In this document: piece by piece, positions 24,307 to 32,568 of the stretch
Layout: each line of letters starts with the position of its first letter
Numbering within the stretch: the first letter of the stretch is position 1
From: Thiotrichales bacterium
GTDB lineage: Bacteria > Pseudomonadota > Gammaproteobacteria > Francisellales > CACEW01
Direction: 5' to 3'
DNA: 36,546 nucleotides
Assembly: GCA_947476405.1 (NCBI GenBank)
Contig: CANJQG010000017.1
Coordinates: 1-36,546 of the forward strand
Translations under genes and position numbers: made by a program
Notes under the pieces: generated by a model
Seen by the model: only the letters and a program-made list of their open reading frames with translations
Database searches by the model: none
Told to the model about the DNA's origin: nothing

Positions 24307-25114
24307 GTGCATCTCCTAAAAAATCATCCTCAATTGACACAGCACCTGGATAACGAAAGGCAACAGGCCCATCCGGTTCACCCGCAATAAATTGTTTGAC
24401 CAATGCGGAGGCATCTTTGCGAATTTCAGCCGGTGAGCCGTGCCCGATCACAGCCCCCCCTGAAATTAAAAAAATTTCATCTGCAATTTCCATCACTTCA
24501 TGTACATCATGGGAAACCAGCACGGAGGTCAGCCCACAACTATCATTCAAGGTCCGAATCAATTTGAGCAAAACCCCCATGGAGATTGGATCTTGCCCCG
24601 CAAACGGCTCATCATACAACATCATTTCAGGGTCTAAACTCATGGCACGCGCTAAAGCAATCCGCCGCGCCATACCGCCTGATAATTCTGCAGGCATCAG
24701 CTGCTCGGAACCGCGCAAACCGACGGCTTCTAATTTCATTTTAACAATATCGCGAATCACACATTCAGGCAAAACAGTATGTTCGCGCAGCGAAAAAGCC
24801 ACATTATCAAACACATCCAAATCATTAAAGAGCGCACCACTTTGAAAAAGCATGCCCATTCGCTTCCGCAGATTCAACCAACCCTGATCTTTTAAATGCG
24901 CCGTATCTTCACCTAAAACCTGCATTTGCCCAGAGCTTGCCGTTAATAACCCACCCAACAAATGAAGCAGAGTTGTTTTCCCTGTACCACTGGGGCCCAT
25001 AATCGCAGTAATACAGCCTTTTCGAATCTTAATATCCAAATTTTTAAAAATCGCGCGCGGGCCTCGATAAAAATGTATTTTATCTAATTCAGCGACAAAA
25101 GGGTTGACTTTCAC
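24296..25114 (-). CDS. mlaF: MlaF, ATPase subunit (GTG start)
   Basis: ABC ATPase that powers phospholipid transport with MlaE, MlaD and MlaB. It has Walker A GPSGTGKTT, Q-loop LFQSGALF, signature LSGGMARRIALARA, Walker B MMLYDEPFAGQD and H-loop VSHD. It starts with GTG at 25114 preceded by CGGAG five bases upstream. The 272 residues include a normal C-terminal extension used to lock MlaF dimers in homologues. First gene of mlaFEDCB-ibaG-murA-tldD. Confidence 0.95.
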   Translation of the reverse strand: MKVNPFVAELDKIHFYRGPRAIFKNLDIKIRKGCITAIMGPSGTGKTTLLHLLGGLLTASSGQMQVLGEDTAHLKDQGWLNLRKRMGMLFQSGALFNDLDVFDNVAFSLREHTVLPECVIRDIVKMKLEAVGLRGSEQLMPAELSGGMARRIALARAMSLDPEMMLYDEPFAGQDPISMGVLLKLIRTLNDSCGLTSVLVSHDVHEVMEIADEIFLISGGAVIGHGSPAEIRKDASALVKQFIAGEPDGPVAFRYPGAVSIEDDFLGDAHAQ

Positions 25115-25131
25115 AGGAACTCCGCTATGCT
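25104..25131 (+). promoter_or_regulatory. Putative promoter for kdsD
   Basis: TTGACT (25104-25109), a 16-bp spacer and TATGCT (25126-25131). It overlaps the start of mlaF. An alternative -10, TAAGAT at 25131-25136, is too far from the -35. Confidence 0.4.
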
Positions 25132-25170
25132 AAGATATTCAAAAAACCACTCTTTGAAGAATCATATTTT

Positions 25171-26130
25171 ATGGACTTTCGTAAAATTGCGCAAGAAGTT
25201 ATTAAAATTGAAAGCGCGGGCGTTTTAAAACAGCTGCATCATATTGGCCCAGAATTCTCTGAAGCGTGTACCATGCTCCTTGAATGTAAAGGCCGAATTG
25301 TCGTGATTGGCCTCGGAAAATCAGGCCATATCGGAAGCAAAATTGCGGCAACATTGGCGAGCACAGGCTCACCAGCCTTTGTCGTCCATCCGACTGAAGC
25401 AATGCATGGCGATCTTGGCATGGTCACCGCCCAAGATGTCATTCTTGCCATTTCCTATTCAGGCAAAACAACCGAGTTACTCAGCCTCGCACCTTCGATT
25501 AAACATCTGGGTGCAAAATTAATTAGCATGACGGGCGATCTCAATTCACCCTTGGCACGTTTAGCAGATGTCTCATTGTGCATTGCGATTGACCAAGAAG
25601 CCTGCCCATTAGGGCTGGCTCCCACTGCCAGTACAACTGCCACTTTGGTCATGGGCGATGCGATTGCGATTGCATTATTGGAGGCCCGCGGCTTTACGAA
25701 AGAACAATTCGCTCTTTCACACCCCGGTGGAAATTTAGGCAAGCGCTTATTACTTAAAGTATCTGATTTTATGCATACTGGAGAAAATATTCCACACGTC
25801 ACCCCAAGCGCTTCTTTTTCGGATGCCCTCATTGAAATGACCCACAAGCGACTGGGCGTTACAACAATTATTGATGCACAACAGATTTTGCACGGTGTCT
25901 TTACAGATGGCGATGTACGGCGCGCTTTACAACGTGACAGCCTCAACTTGAATGCATCGATTGTCGAACTCATGAATACCACCCCTAAATTCGTCCACCC
26001 AGATGACCTCGCCAGCAAAGCGTTTGACATTATGGAAACCTATAAAATTACATCGCTCGTCGCACTGGATCATGAGCGAAAAATATGCGGAATTATTCAT
26101 ATTCACGATTTACTTCAAGGAGGCCTTTAG
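25171..26130 (+). CDS. kdsD: Arabinose-5-phosphate isomerase
   Basis: Converts ribulose-5-phosphate to arabinose-5-phosphate for Kdo, the LPS inner-core sugar. The 319 residues contain an N-terminal SIS domain (VVIGLGKSGHIGSKIAATLASTGSP, HGDLGMV, SYSGKTTELL, TASTTATLVMGDAIA) and FALSHPGGNLGKRL. Two CBS domains follow (FMHTGENIPHV, LHGVFTDGDVRRAL and the C-terminal half). It is divergent from mlaF, as in other gammaproteobacteria, but kdsC and the lpt genes that usually follow are missing here. Confidence 0.95.
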   Translation: MDFRKIAQEVIKIESAGVLKQLHHIGPEFSEACTMLLECKGRIVVIGLGKSGHIGSKIAATLASTGSPAFVVHPTEAMHGDLGMVTAQDVILAISYSGKTTELLSLAPSIKHLGAKLISMTGDLNSPLARLADVSLCIAIDQEACPLGLAPTASTTATLVMGDAIAIALLEARGFTKEQFALSHPGGNLGKRLLLKVSDFMHTGENIPHVTPSASFSDALIEMTHKRLGVTTIIDAQQILHGVFTDGDVRRALQRDSLNLNASIVELMNTTPKFVHPDDLASKAFDIMETYKITSLVALDHERKICGIIHIHDLLQGGL

Positions 26131-26132
26131 CC

Positions 26133-27425
26133 ATGAAAATCAAACTCTCTCGTACTCGCCCCGATTATGCGGACCTCAAAAAAAGTCACTTAATCAGCTT
26201 TCATGCAGATTATTTTTGCGTTGAAATCCCTGAAGACCATCGTTATTACTGGCGTGAACTTCAAAAAGCAGGACGTCAATGCGATCAAATGGGTTTGTCA
26301 GAAGTAGAGCTCAGCGGCCACTGGAGCCTGGAAGAGCAATGGGCTTTTTATCAAGGTTACACTCGCCCGCTTCATGCGGGACAGATTCATTTTGCGCCCC
26401 TTCCTTCTGAAGAAAAAAAGCAACTCAAGGAATGGATTAAAATCAGCGAATGGGTTAAACATCAAATCAACTTAGGCCCTGACGAATGCACTCCCCTCAA
26501 ACTTGCGCATGCTGCTGAAGCCTTTATTCGTAAAGCTGCCGCAGAAGATTATCATATTGAAACCGAATATCTGACGGGTGAAGAACTCAATCATCATGGC
26601 TTTGTCGGCTGTTATAATGTCGGTCGCGGCAGCCAGAATCCCCCTGTTTTATTTTCGCTGAAAGTCTATCCTAAAAACAGCCAGGGCAAGCCCATTAAAG
26701 CGACCCTCATTGGCAAAGGCATTACCTTTGATAGCGGCGGCTATATTCTCAAAGGAAAAACCGACGGCATCACCTATATGAAATGTGATATGGGAGGCGC
26801 CGCAACGGTCACGGGTGCATTAGCGCTTGCTTTATCAGAAGGCTTGACCCAGCCTGTTGAGCTCATTCTCTGCTGTGCGGAAAACATGATCAGCGGCCAT
26901 GCCTTTCGCCCTGGAGACATTCTCCGTTATAAAAACGGTGTTAGTGTAGAGGTTATTAACACGGATGCAGAAGGTCGCCTGGTTTTAGCGGATGGCTTTA
27001 TCAAAGCACAAGAACAAAAACCATCCCTCATCATTGATGCAGCCACCTTGACTGGAGCCTCTCAAATTGCGGTTGGAATAGAATTCTGCTCCGTCTTCAG
27101 CATGGATGCAAAACTCCGTGGACGCGCATTGGATCATGCTGAAATCGTGCATGAAAATCTTTGGCCCTTACCGCTTGAAACTTGGCATCAAGACGCGATT
27201 CCCTCAATTGTCGCTGATACGGTGAATGCGTTCACCACCCCTGCTCCGGCAGGCGCATCCATCGCAGCGGGCTTTTTAAGTCGCTTTGTTGAGCCGAATC
27301 AAAAATGGTTACACTATGATTTATCGAATGTCTATCACGTTACCCCTAATAGCTTATGGGCGGGCGGTGCAACAGGCAGTATGATTCGAACCATTGCTGA
27401 AACCTTGCGTTCAGAACTAAAATGA
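26133..27425 (+). CDS. M17 leucyl aminopeptidase family protein (PepA/PepB-like)
   Basis: Cytosolic metallo-aminopeptidase removing N-terminal residues from peptides. The C-terminal catalytic domain has GKGITFDSGGY (metal Lys and Asp), MKCDMGGAATVTGAL, VINTDAEGRLVLAD (family signature) and IDAATLTGAS. The N-terminal domain is divergent. AAGGAGG lies nine bases ahead of the ATG at 26133, two bases after the kdsD stop, so I prefer this start (430 residues) over 26085. Whether it is closer to PepA or PepB is not clear; the length suits either a short PepA or PepB. Confidence 0.9.
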   Translation: MKIKLSRTRPDYADLKKSHLISFHADYFCVEIPEDHRYYWRELQKAGRQCDQMGLSEVELSGHWSLEEQWAFYQGYTRPLHAGQIHFAPLPSEEKKQLKEWIKISEWVKHQINLGPDECTPLKLAHAAEAFIRKAAAEDYHIETEYLTGEELNHHGFVGCYNVGRGSQNPPVLFSLKVYPKNSQGKPIKATLIGKGITFDSGGYILKGKTDGITYMKCDMGGAATVTGALALALSEGLTQPVELILCCAENMISGHAFRPGDILRYKNGVSVEVINTDAEGRLVLADGFIKAQEQKPSLIIDAATLTGASQIAVGIEFCSVFSMDAKLRGRALDHAEIVHENLWPLPLETWHQDAIPSIVADTVNAFTTPAPAGASIAAGFLSRFVEPNQKWLHYDLSNVYHVTPNSLWAGGATGSMIRTIAETLRSELK

Positions 27426-27429
27426 ACCC

Positions 27430-27458
27430 TTGACAGCTTGATTGTTTTGGTGAACAAT
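27430..27458 (+). promoter_or_regulatory. Putative promoter for plsC
   Basis: A perfect TTGACA (27430-27435) is followed after 17 bp by AACAAT (27453-27458, four of six). It lies in the 53-bp gap ahead of plsC. Confidence 0.45.
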
Positions 27459-27478
27459 GCCGCATCACCCTTAATCTG

Positions 27479-28207
27479 ATGCCTATGTACACCTTATTTC
27501 TCGCTTTACGTGCTGCTTTATTTTATCTGGTCGTGAGCGTATTAGTGCTGATTTTTACCACTTTATTATTTGTTGTACTGCCTCTTCCTTTTCGTTATGG
27601 GCGCCAACAAATTAGTCGGGGCTGGGCGCATAGCATTACATTTGTAGGCAAACTCATTTGTGGCATGTCTTACCAAATCATCGGCGCAGAAAACATCCCA
27701 AAAACGCCTGTTGTTTACCTCTCTAAACATCAATCAGCCTGGGAAACCATGACCTTTACGGGTTTACTGACCCCTAATTGTTTTGTCTGCAAAGAAGCCT
27801 TGCTAAAAATTCCATTTTTTGGCTGGTCTATGGCGATTTGCAGGGCCATTCCGATTAATCGCAGCGCAGGGGTCAGCGCCTTTAAAAAAGTTTTATCGGT
27901 TGGAAAATCTCGCTTAGCAGAAGGTCTCTCTATTATTATTTTTCCAGAAGGGACCCGCGTTGCACCCAAACAGCACCCCAAATTTCACCGCACAGGCGTC
28001 ACTTTGGCAACCAGCTGCAACGTCCCAATCATTCCCATCGCACATAATTCAGGCGCTTGCTGGCGCAGAAATGAATTTATTAAACGCCCTGGATTGATTA
28101 CCATCATCATTGGAAAGGCCATTGAACAAAGCGGAAAAACAGCTGAAGCCATTAACCAAGAAGTCCACCAATGGATGCAAACACAAATGGAGCAACTGGA
28201 GAAATAA
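27479..28207 (+). CDS. plsC: 1-acyl-sn-glycerol-3-phosphate acyltransferase
   Basis: Membrane-associated acyltransferase converting lysophosphatidic acid to phosphatidic acid. It has an N-terminal hydrophobic segment (~residues 8-38), the catalytic block KHQSAWET, the acceptor-binding IFPEGTR, and CRAIPINR and VPIIPIAHNSG. The catalytic motif is HX4E rather than the HX4D of E. coli PlsC; I recall this variant from other proteobacterial PlsC homologues. ATG codons at 27479 and 27485 are both possible. The stop abuts the next start (TAAATG). Confidence 0.9.
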   Translation: MPMYTLFLALRAALFYLVVSVLVLIFTTLLFVVLPLPFRYGRQQISRGWAHSITFVGKLICGMSYQIIGAENIPKTPVVYLSKHQSAWETMTFTGLLTPNCFVCKEALLKIPFFGWSMAICRAIPINRSAGVSAFKKVLSVGKSRLAEGLSIIIFPEGTRVAPKQHPKFHRTGVTLATSCNVPIIPIAHNSGACWRRNEFIKRPGLITIIIGKAIEQSGKTAEAINQEVHQWMQTQMEQLEK

Positions 28208-28663
28208 ATGAAAAAACGTTTTTTTTATTTCATCACTTTATTATATTGCAGCATTTCTTTTGCACAGGTCCAGCCCAGCATTATTGGCTTATGGAAAACC
28301 TTTGATGATCACACCCATCAACCCAAAGCCATTATCCAAATTTATACTGACAATCATTTATTTTACGGTAAAGTGTTAGGCGGCTATCCCGTGAACGGCA
28401 TCATGCCACAGGAAACCTGCCCAAAATGTCCCGCCCCTTTTACGGATCAGCCCGTCACAGGCATGCGAATTCTTTGGAATCTTCATTACAACGCCGCGAA
28501 TCAAGATTATGAGGGCGGACAAATTCTCGATCCTGACGCAGGCAAAATTTACCAGGCAATGCTCACACCTTCAGCAAATGGACAAACCTTAAAAGCCCGC
28601 GGCTATATTAGCATTCCGCTCCTTGGCCGCACACAAATCTGGTATCGATTAGCGCACTCTTAA
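28208..28663 (+). CDS. DUF2147 domain secreted protein
   Basis: A 151-residue exported protein with a signal peptide (MKKRFFYFITLLYCSISFAQ). It matches the DUF2147 pattern: GLWKTFDDHTHQPKAIIQIY at the start of the mature part, a CPKC pair, then GGQILDPDAGKIYQA, LKARGYISIPLLGRTQIWYR. The fold resembles a lipocalin-like barrel in the family; function unknown. It directly follows plsC, so a link with lipid handling is possible but unproven. Its TAA overlaps the stop of convergent dnaQ within a TTAA palindrome. Confidence 0.85.
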   Translation: MKKRFFYFITLLYCSISFAQVQPSIIGLWKTFDDHTHQPKAIIQIYTDNHLFYGKVLGGYPVNGIMPQETCPKCPAPFTDQPVTGMRILWNLHYNAANQDYEGGQILDPDAGKIYQAMLTPSANGQTLKARGYISIPLLGRTQIWYRLAHS

Positions 28664-29340
28664 GCAAGCTGATCAAGATACGATTGATGCTCTGCCAGCT
28701 CAAGAGGCGTGGCTTCTACAAAAACCAAGTCATCATACTGAGCCGTTTTTTCCTGCACTTTCTGCGCTTTCGTTTTGACCTCGACCAGGGCTTCAACTTC
28801 ACTAAAAAGCTTTTCCTGACCGCCCGTCATGGCGAGAAAAACATGAGCCAGAATTTCCGCATCGAGCAAGGCACCGTGCAGGTCTCTATGCTGATTATTA
28901 ATATCATATCGCTTACACAAGGCATCTAAGGAATTACGCTGCCCAGGATGCAATTTACGCGCCAAAACCAAAGTGTCTAAAATAGGACAATGGTCCTCCA
29001 TTTTTCCATAAGGATTGCGACGCAACAACGACAATTCATAATTTAAAAACCCCAAATCAAATTCGGCATTATGGATGATCAATTCTGCACCCGTGACAAA
29101 TTCCATGATTTGAGGCGCTAACTCATAAAAACGCGGCTTATCTTGTAGAAATTCATTACTGATTCCATGAACCCGCAAAGCACCTGCATCAACCATTCGA
29201 TCTGGGTTAAAATAAAATTGAAGACTCCGGCCTGTGGGACGACGATTGACCAACTCCAACAAGCCGACTTCAATTATTCGGTCGCCTTTTTGCGGACTTA
29301 ACCCTGTCGTTTCAGTATCAAGAATAACCTGTCTTTGCAT
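28660..29340 (-). CDS. dnaQ: DNA polymerase III epsilon subunit (3'-5' proofreading exonuclease)
   Basis: Proofreading subunit of the replicative polymerase core. ExoI DTETTGL, ExoII HNAEFDLGFLNYEL and ExoIII HRDLHGALLDAEILA are intact. The C-terminal ~50 residues are the flexible region that binds DnaE. Length 226 residues. The start overlaps the rnhA stop (TAATG), so the two are co-translated; in E. coli the same pair is divergent. Confidence 0.95.
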   Translation of the reverse strand: MQRQVILDTETTGLSPQKGDRIIEVGLLELVNRRPTGRSLQFYFNPDRMVDAGALRVHGISNEFLQDKPRFYELAPQIMEFVTGAELIIHNAEFDLGFLNYELSLLRRNPYGKMEDHCPILDTLVLARKLHPGQRNSLDALCKRYDINNQHRDLHGALLDAEILAHVFLAMTGGQEKLFSEVEALVEVKTKAQKVQEKTAQYDDLVFVEATPLELAEHQSYLDQLA

Positions 29341-29777
29341 TATGCATTTCCTTTTATCGCGAGACGTGCCGCTTCATCAACTCGATCATTTTCAGGATGA
29401 CCACTATGCCCTTTCACCCAATGCCACTCCATTTCATGGATTTTGCTCAAAGCCAATAATGCCTGCCAGAGATCCTGATTTTTAACCGCATCGCCTTTCG
29501 CATTTTTCCACCCTTTTTTTTGCCAGCCAGCAATCCATTCCAGCATCCCTTTGCGCACATATTGTGAATCTGTATAGACCGCAATCGCACAAGGTTTTTT
29601 CAAAACTTTTAAAGCTTCAATCACTGCCTGCAATTCCATTTTATTATTGGTGGTATGGGGCTCACCTCCAGAACCCAGCTTTTCATATTCGCCATAACGC
29701 AGCAAATACGCCCACCCCCCTGGCCCAGGATTGCCTGAACAAGCCCCATCTGTAAAAATCTGTATCTTAGGGCTCAT
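29340..29777 (-). CDS. rnhA: Ribonuclease HI
   Basis: Cleaves RNA in RNA-DNA hybrids, removing primers and R-loops. The DEDD residues are visible: Asp in FTDGACSGNPGPGGW, Glu in NNKMELQAV, Asp in VYTDSQYV and the C-terminal Asp in ENDRVDEAAR. It has HWVKGHSGHPEN. Length 145 residues. It overlaps the upstream yafS-like gene by 11 nt and dnaQ downstream by 1 nt. Confidence 0.96.
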   Translation of the reverse strand: MSPKIQIFTDGACSGNPGPGGWAYLLRYGEYEKLGSGGEPHTTNNKMELQAVIEALKVLKKPCAIAVYTDSQYVRKGMLEWIAGWQKKGWKNAKGDAVKNQDLWQALLALSKIHEMEWHWVKGHSGHPENDRVDEAARLAIKGNA

Positions 29778-30375
29778 GAAGATCCTGCTTGATCACATTA
29801 TTCGCAATTGCAGGCCTTGTACTCAAAAGACGTTCCATGAGCAGGCTGCGGGTTTTTTCCTGAAGGGGCGTCAGCGAAACGCTATCAATCGACGCTTCAA
29901 TCACATAGCCTTTGCTTAAAAAAGGCAGTGTTTTTTCTAAAATATCATTCAATTTTGAACACCGGCAAACATGAAACCGATAAACTTTACAAGCAAATCC
30001 CTGTTGCTCCAATGCACTTAAGACTTTTAAAGCGCCACGACTCAACCCCATTACAATGAGGGTACCATCTTGCCGCAAACTGGTTTTAGCCTCCCGAATC
30101 AGCACTGCAATATCCTCTTTTTGCACATTCGGATGCCCCAAGACAATCAAGTCAAAAAAATCAGCCGGAAGTGGCCATTCATCAGGCGCAAAAAGAACAT
30201 CTTGCTGCACATCCCACTCCTTCCCCGCTTTAAACACAAAAGGCATTCTGATTGCTTGAAAATCAAGCCGCAATGAAACGCCATAAATCAAAGCAAGCTG
30301 CCCTCTACACTTTGAAAGCAAAGGGGCCAGCAGACTATTTTCACGTTTAAAAAACAAGGCTGATCGGTCTTGCAT
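29767..30375 (-). CDS. YafS-like degenerate class I methyltransferase
   Basis: A 202-residue protein beside rnhA, where gammaproteobacteria carry yafS (a putative SAM-dependent methyltransferase). It keeps the later strands of the Rossmann fold (FFDLIVLGHP, then REAKTSLRQDGTLIVMGLS, then a QGFACKVYRF strand). The usual Gly-rich SAM loop near the N-terminus is not recognisable (RGQLALIYGVSLR). It may be catalytically weak or bind another ligand. The role is unknown. AGGAT precedes the ATG. Confidence 0.7.
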   Translation of the reverse strand: MQDRSALFFKRENSLLAPLLSKCRGQLALIYGVSLRLDFQAIRMPFVFKAGKEWDVQQDVLFAPDEWPLPADFFDLIVLGHPNVQKEDIAVLIREAKTSLRQDGTLIVMGLSRGALKVLSALEQQGFACKVYRFHVCRCSKLNDILEKTLPFLSKGYVIEASIDSVSLTPLQEKTRSLLMERLLSTRPAIANNVIKQDLHEP

Positions 30376-30398
30376 CGATATTCATCCTCACGTATGAT

Positions 30399-30427
30399 TT
30401 AAGACTAGTAGATTATCGTTTTATTAT
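30399..30427 (+). promoter_or_regulatory. Promoter for mltD
   Basis: TTAAGA (30399-30404), a 17-bp spacer and TATTAT (30422-30427). The -10 overlaps the opposing TATAAT of the yafS-like/rnhA/dnaQ promoter. Confidence 0.5.
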
Positions 30428-30450
30428 AGGTCAAATTCATCTTGATTCAA
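30423..30450 (-). promoter_or_regulatory. Promoter for yafS-like/rnhA/dnaQ
   Basis: On the minus strand TTGAAT (30450-30445), a 16-bp spacer and a perfect TATAAT (30428-30423). Back-to-back with, and sharing -10 bases with, the mltD promoter. Confidence 0.55.
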
Positions 30451-30460
30451 AGGACTTCGC

Positions 30461-31864
30461 GTGACACATAAAAAAACATTTTGGATAAAAGCACCCCTCA
30501 TCATCTGTTTCGCAACTTTAACGGGCTGCGCAACGCTGACCCCTCCAAGCACATCTCAATCGCTCAGATCAACGACTTCAGCAGCAACATCAGCACCCAC
30601 AACCATTCCGGCAACAGTGCCCCTCTCCCTCCCGACCACAGAACCCGTGCAAGCCAGCGGAAAACAAATCAACGGCCAGTATGCATCACTCTGGGATGTG
30701 ATTCGCAGCGGTTACACCATGAATCATTATTATACTGACCCGCGCGTTCAAATATTTATCTCTCAATATACGCACAACCCAACTTTCCTTGAAAATATTA
30801 CCACGCAATCCATTCCCTATATGTACACCATCGTCAGCATGATTCAAGAACGCAATATGCCGACAGAACTCGCTTTGCTGCCGATTGTTGAAAGCAGCTA
30901 TCAACCTAATGCCCGCTCTTACTGCGGCGCTTTAGGCATCTGGCAACTGATGCCTGCAGCCGCTAAACGCTTTAATGCCAATGAAAATTACTGGTTTAAC
31001 GGTCGCAAAAGCGTCATCGCTTCAACTGGAGCTGCACTGGATTATCTCAAATATCTTTATAATTATTTTAATGGCGACTGGTACTTGGCTTTGGCCGCTT
31101 ATAACGCGGGAGAAGGAACCGTACAAAAAGCCCAGCGTTATAATGCAGCACGTGGACTGCCGACTGATTTTTGGGATTTACGACTCCCTCAGGCAACCGA
31201 AAATTATGTACCTCAATTGCTGGCTCTAGCGATTATTATTAATGACTCAGGTCATTATGGAATTAACCTCCCTCCTATTGCAAATAAACCCATCATTGCT
31301 GCTGCAGCCTTACCTCAGCAAATGTCTCTCTCTCAAGCAGCTAAATTTGCAAATATTAATGAAAATGAACTCAAAGCATTAAACCCAGGCTTGACACGTA
31401 ATGTGACGCCTCCAGCCTCTAAAGGCAACTACAATATTAATCTTCCAGTGGATAAAATCAGCACCTTTGAAGAAAACTGCGCTGCCAACCCTACGGTTAC
31501 AGGCCTAGAACGCTATACCATCGCCACGTATAGTGAAAAATCATATGGGACTTATCGTATTCAGCGAGGAGACACCCTCTATACCGCCAGCCAATTTACA
31601 GGCACATCTGTCGCCACTTTGAAAAAATATAACCACTTACGAGGCAATACCGTTCATCCAGGGCAGGTTTTGCACTACCCCGTGGATCATACTGCTGCCT
31701 ACAATTATGTGACCTATCATGTCCGTCGTGGTGATACACTAGACAGCATTGCAATGTATTATCACGTAAGCATCTTTAACCTCATGCAATGGAATCACCT
31801 TAATAGCAAATCCAAATTGTCTGTAGGTCAACGCCTCGTCATCCGCCAAAAAATTAATTATTGA
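30461..31864 (+). CDS. mltD: Membrane-bound lytic murein transglycosylase D (lipoprotein, GTG start)
   Basis: Cleaves peptidoglycan glycan strands with formation of 1,6-anhydro ends. The 467-residue lipoprotein has lipobox LTGC (Cys23), a Thr/Ser/Pro-rich linker, and an SLT domain with the catalytic Glu in LPIVESSY plus GALGIWQLMPAAA and ALAAYNAGEG. Three LysM-like regions follow (clearest at YRIQRGDTLYTAS and YHVRRGDTLDSIA). The GTG at 30461 is preceded by AAAGGA. mltD next to yafS-like/rnhA/dnaQ is a conserved gammaproteobacterial layout, though gloB is missing between them. Confidence 0.94.
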   Translation: MTHKKTFWIKAPLIICFATLTGCATLTPPSTSQSLRSTTSAATSAPTTIPATVPLSLPTTEPVQASGKQINGQYASLWDVIRSGYTMNHYYTDPRVQIFISQYTHNPTFLENITTQSIPYMYTIVSMIQERNMPTELALLPIVESSYQPNARSYCGALGIWQLMPAAAKRFNANENYWFNGRKSVIASTGAALDYLKYLYNYFNGDWYLALAAYNAGEGTVQKAQRYNAARGLPTDFWDLRLPQATENYVPQLLALAIIINDSGHYGINLPPIANKPIIAAAALPQQMSLSQAAKFANINENELKALNPGLTRNVTPPASKGNYNINLPVDKISTFEENCAANPTVTGLERYTIATYSEKSYGTYRIQRGDTLYTASQFTGTSVATLKKYNHLRGNTVHPGQVLHYPVDHTAAYNYVTYHVRRGDTLDSIAMYYHVSIFNLMQWNHLNSKSKLSVGQRLVIRQKINY

Positions 31865-31872
31865 GCCTCCTC

Positions 31873-32505
31873 ATGCGACGACTCTCCAAAATCATCGCAG
31901 GGGCTGGGGGCATTCTTTTGCTGACAGCCTGCTCTACGACTCCACAGCATACGCCAGCTCCAACGCATGCAAAAAAAAAAGCACCCAGCCCCACCAGCAA
32001 TGCCTGCTCTCTCTTTAAAAACAATCCCAGCTGGTATTGGGAAGCATTAAATACCTATAATCGCTGGGGTGTTCCCATTAGTGTACAGATGGCCATTATG
32101 CAACGAGAGTCTGATTTTCAAGCGGGCGCACGCCCTCCCACTAAAAAGCTTTTTGGATTTATTCCATGGACCAATGTGACCTCAGCCTATGGCTATGCAC
32201 AGGCTTTGAATGGCACCTGGGCCGATTATCAGCAAACAACCAAAAACTACAAAGGAAACCGCGATAAATTTGGAGATGCCTCCGATTTTGTCGGCTGGTA
32301 TTGCAATAAGGCCAATAAACAATTGGGAATCCCCCTTAACAATGCCTATAGTCTTTATCTCGCCTACCATGAGGGATTAGGCGGCTATTCTCACAAAACC
32401 TATAACCAAAAACCCTGGCTACTGGATGTCGCGCAATCGGTACAAAATCGAGCAAATGCCTATCGCACCCAGATTAGCGAATGCAAATATTTATTAGAAA
32501 AATAA
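31873..32505 (+). CDS. Lipoprotein with lysozyme-like/SLT transglycosylase domain
   Basis: A 210-residue predicted lipoprotein: signal MRRLSKIIAGAGGILLLTAC with Cys20 as lipid site, a Pro/Thr/Lys linker, then a compact domain. That domain has a candidate catalytic Glu in MAIMQRESDFQ, SAYGYAQALNGTWADYQ and YLAYHEGLGGY. This is the pattern of single-domain SLT transglycosylases of Legionella-type genomes, distinct from MltD. It follows mltD by 8 nt, so the pair is probably co-expressed. A TTG at 31861 overlapping the mltD stop is another possible start. Confidence 0.8.
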   Translation: MRRLSKIIAGAGGILLLTACSTTPQHTPAPTHAKKKAPSPTSNACSLFKNNPSWYWEALNTYNRWGVPISVQMAIMQRESDFQAGARPPTKKLFGFIPWTNVTSAYGYAQALNGTWADYQQTTKNYKGNRDKFGDASDFVGWYCNKANKQLGIPLNNAYSLYLAYHEGLGGYSHKTYNQKPWLLDVAQSVQNRANAYRTQISECKYLLEK

Positions 32506-32512
32506 GGTAATA

Positions 32513-32543
32513 TCTGGCCTCCAGACATAACTTCCGATATAAT
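32513..32543 (+). promoter_or_regulatory. -10 element and small inverted repeat ahead of mlaA
   Basis: A perfect TATAAT (32538-32543) lies 26 nt before the mlaA ATG. At the expected -35 position sits a short inverted repeat, TCTGG-CCT-CCAGA (32513-32525), and the -35 itself is poor. This could mean activator dependence, or just chance. Confidence 0.4.
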
Positions 32544-32568
32544 AAGCCTGAACTGATATGAGGTATAC

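Noticed and set aside
28660..28663. Frameshift or mis-call at the overlapping 3' ends of the DUF2147 gene and dnaQ
   Set aside because: Both proteins have normal length and ends; the stops simply share a TTAA palindrome.
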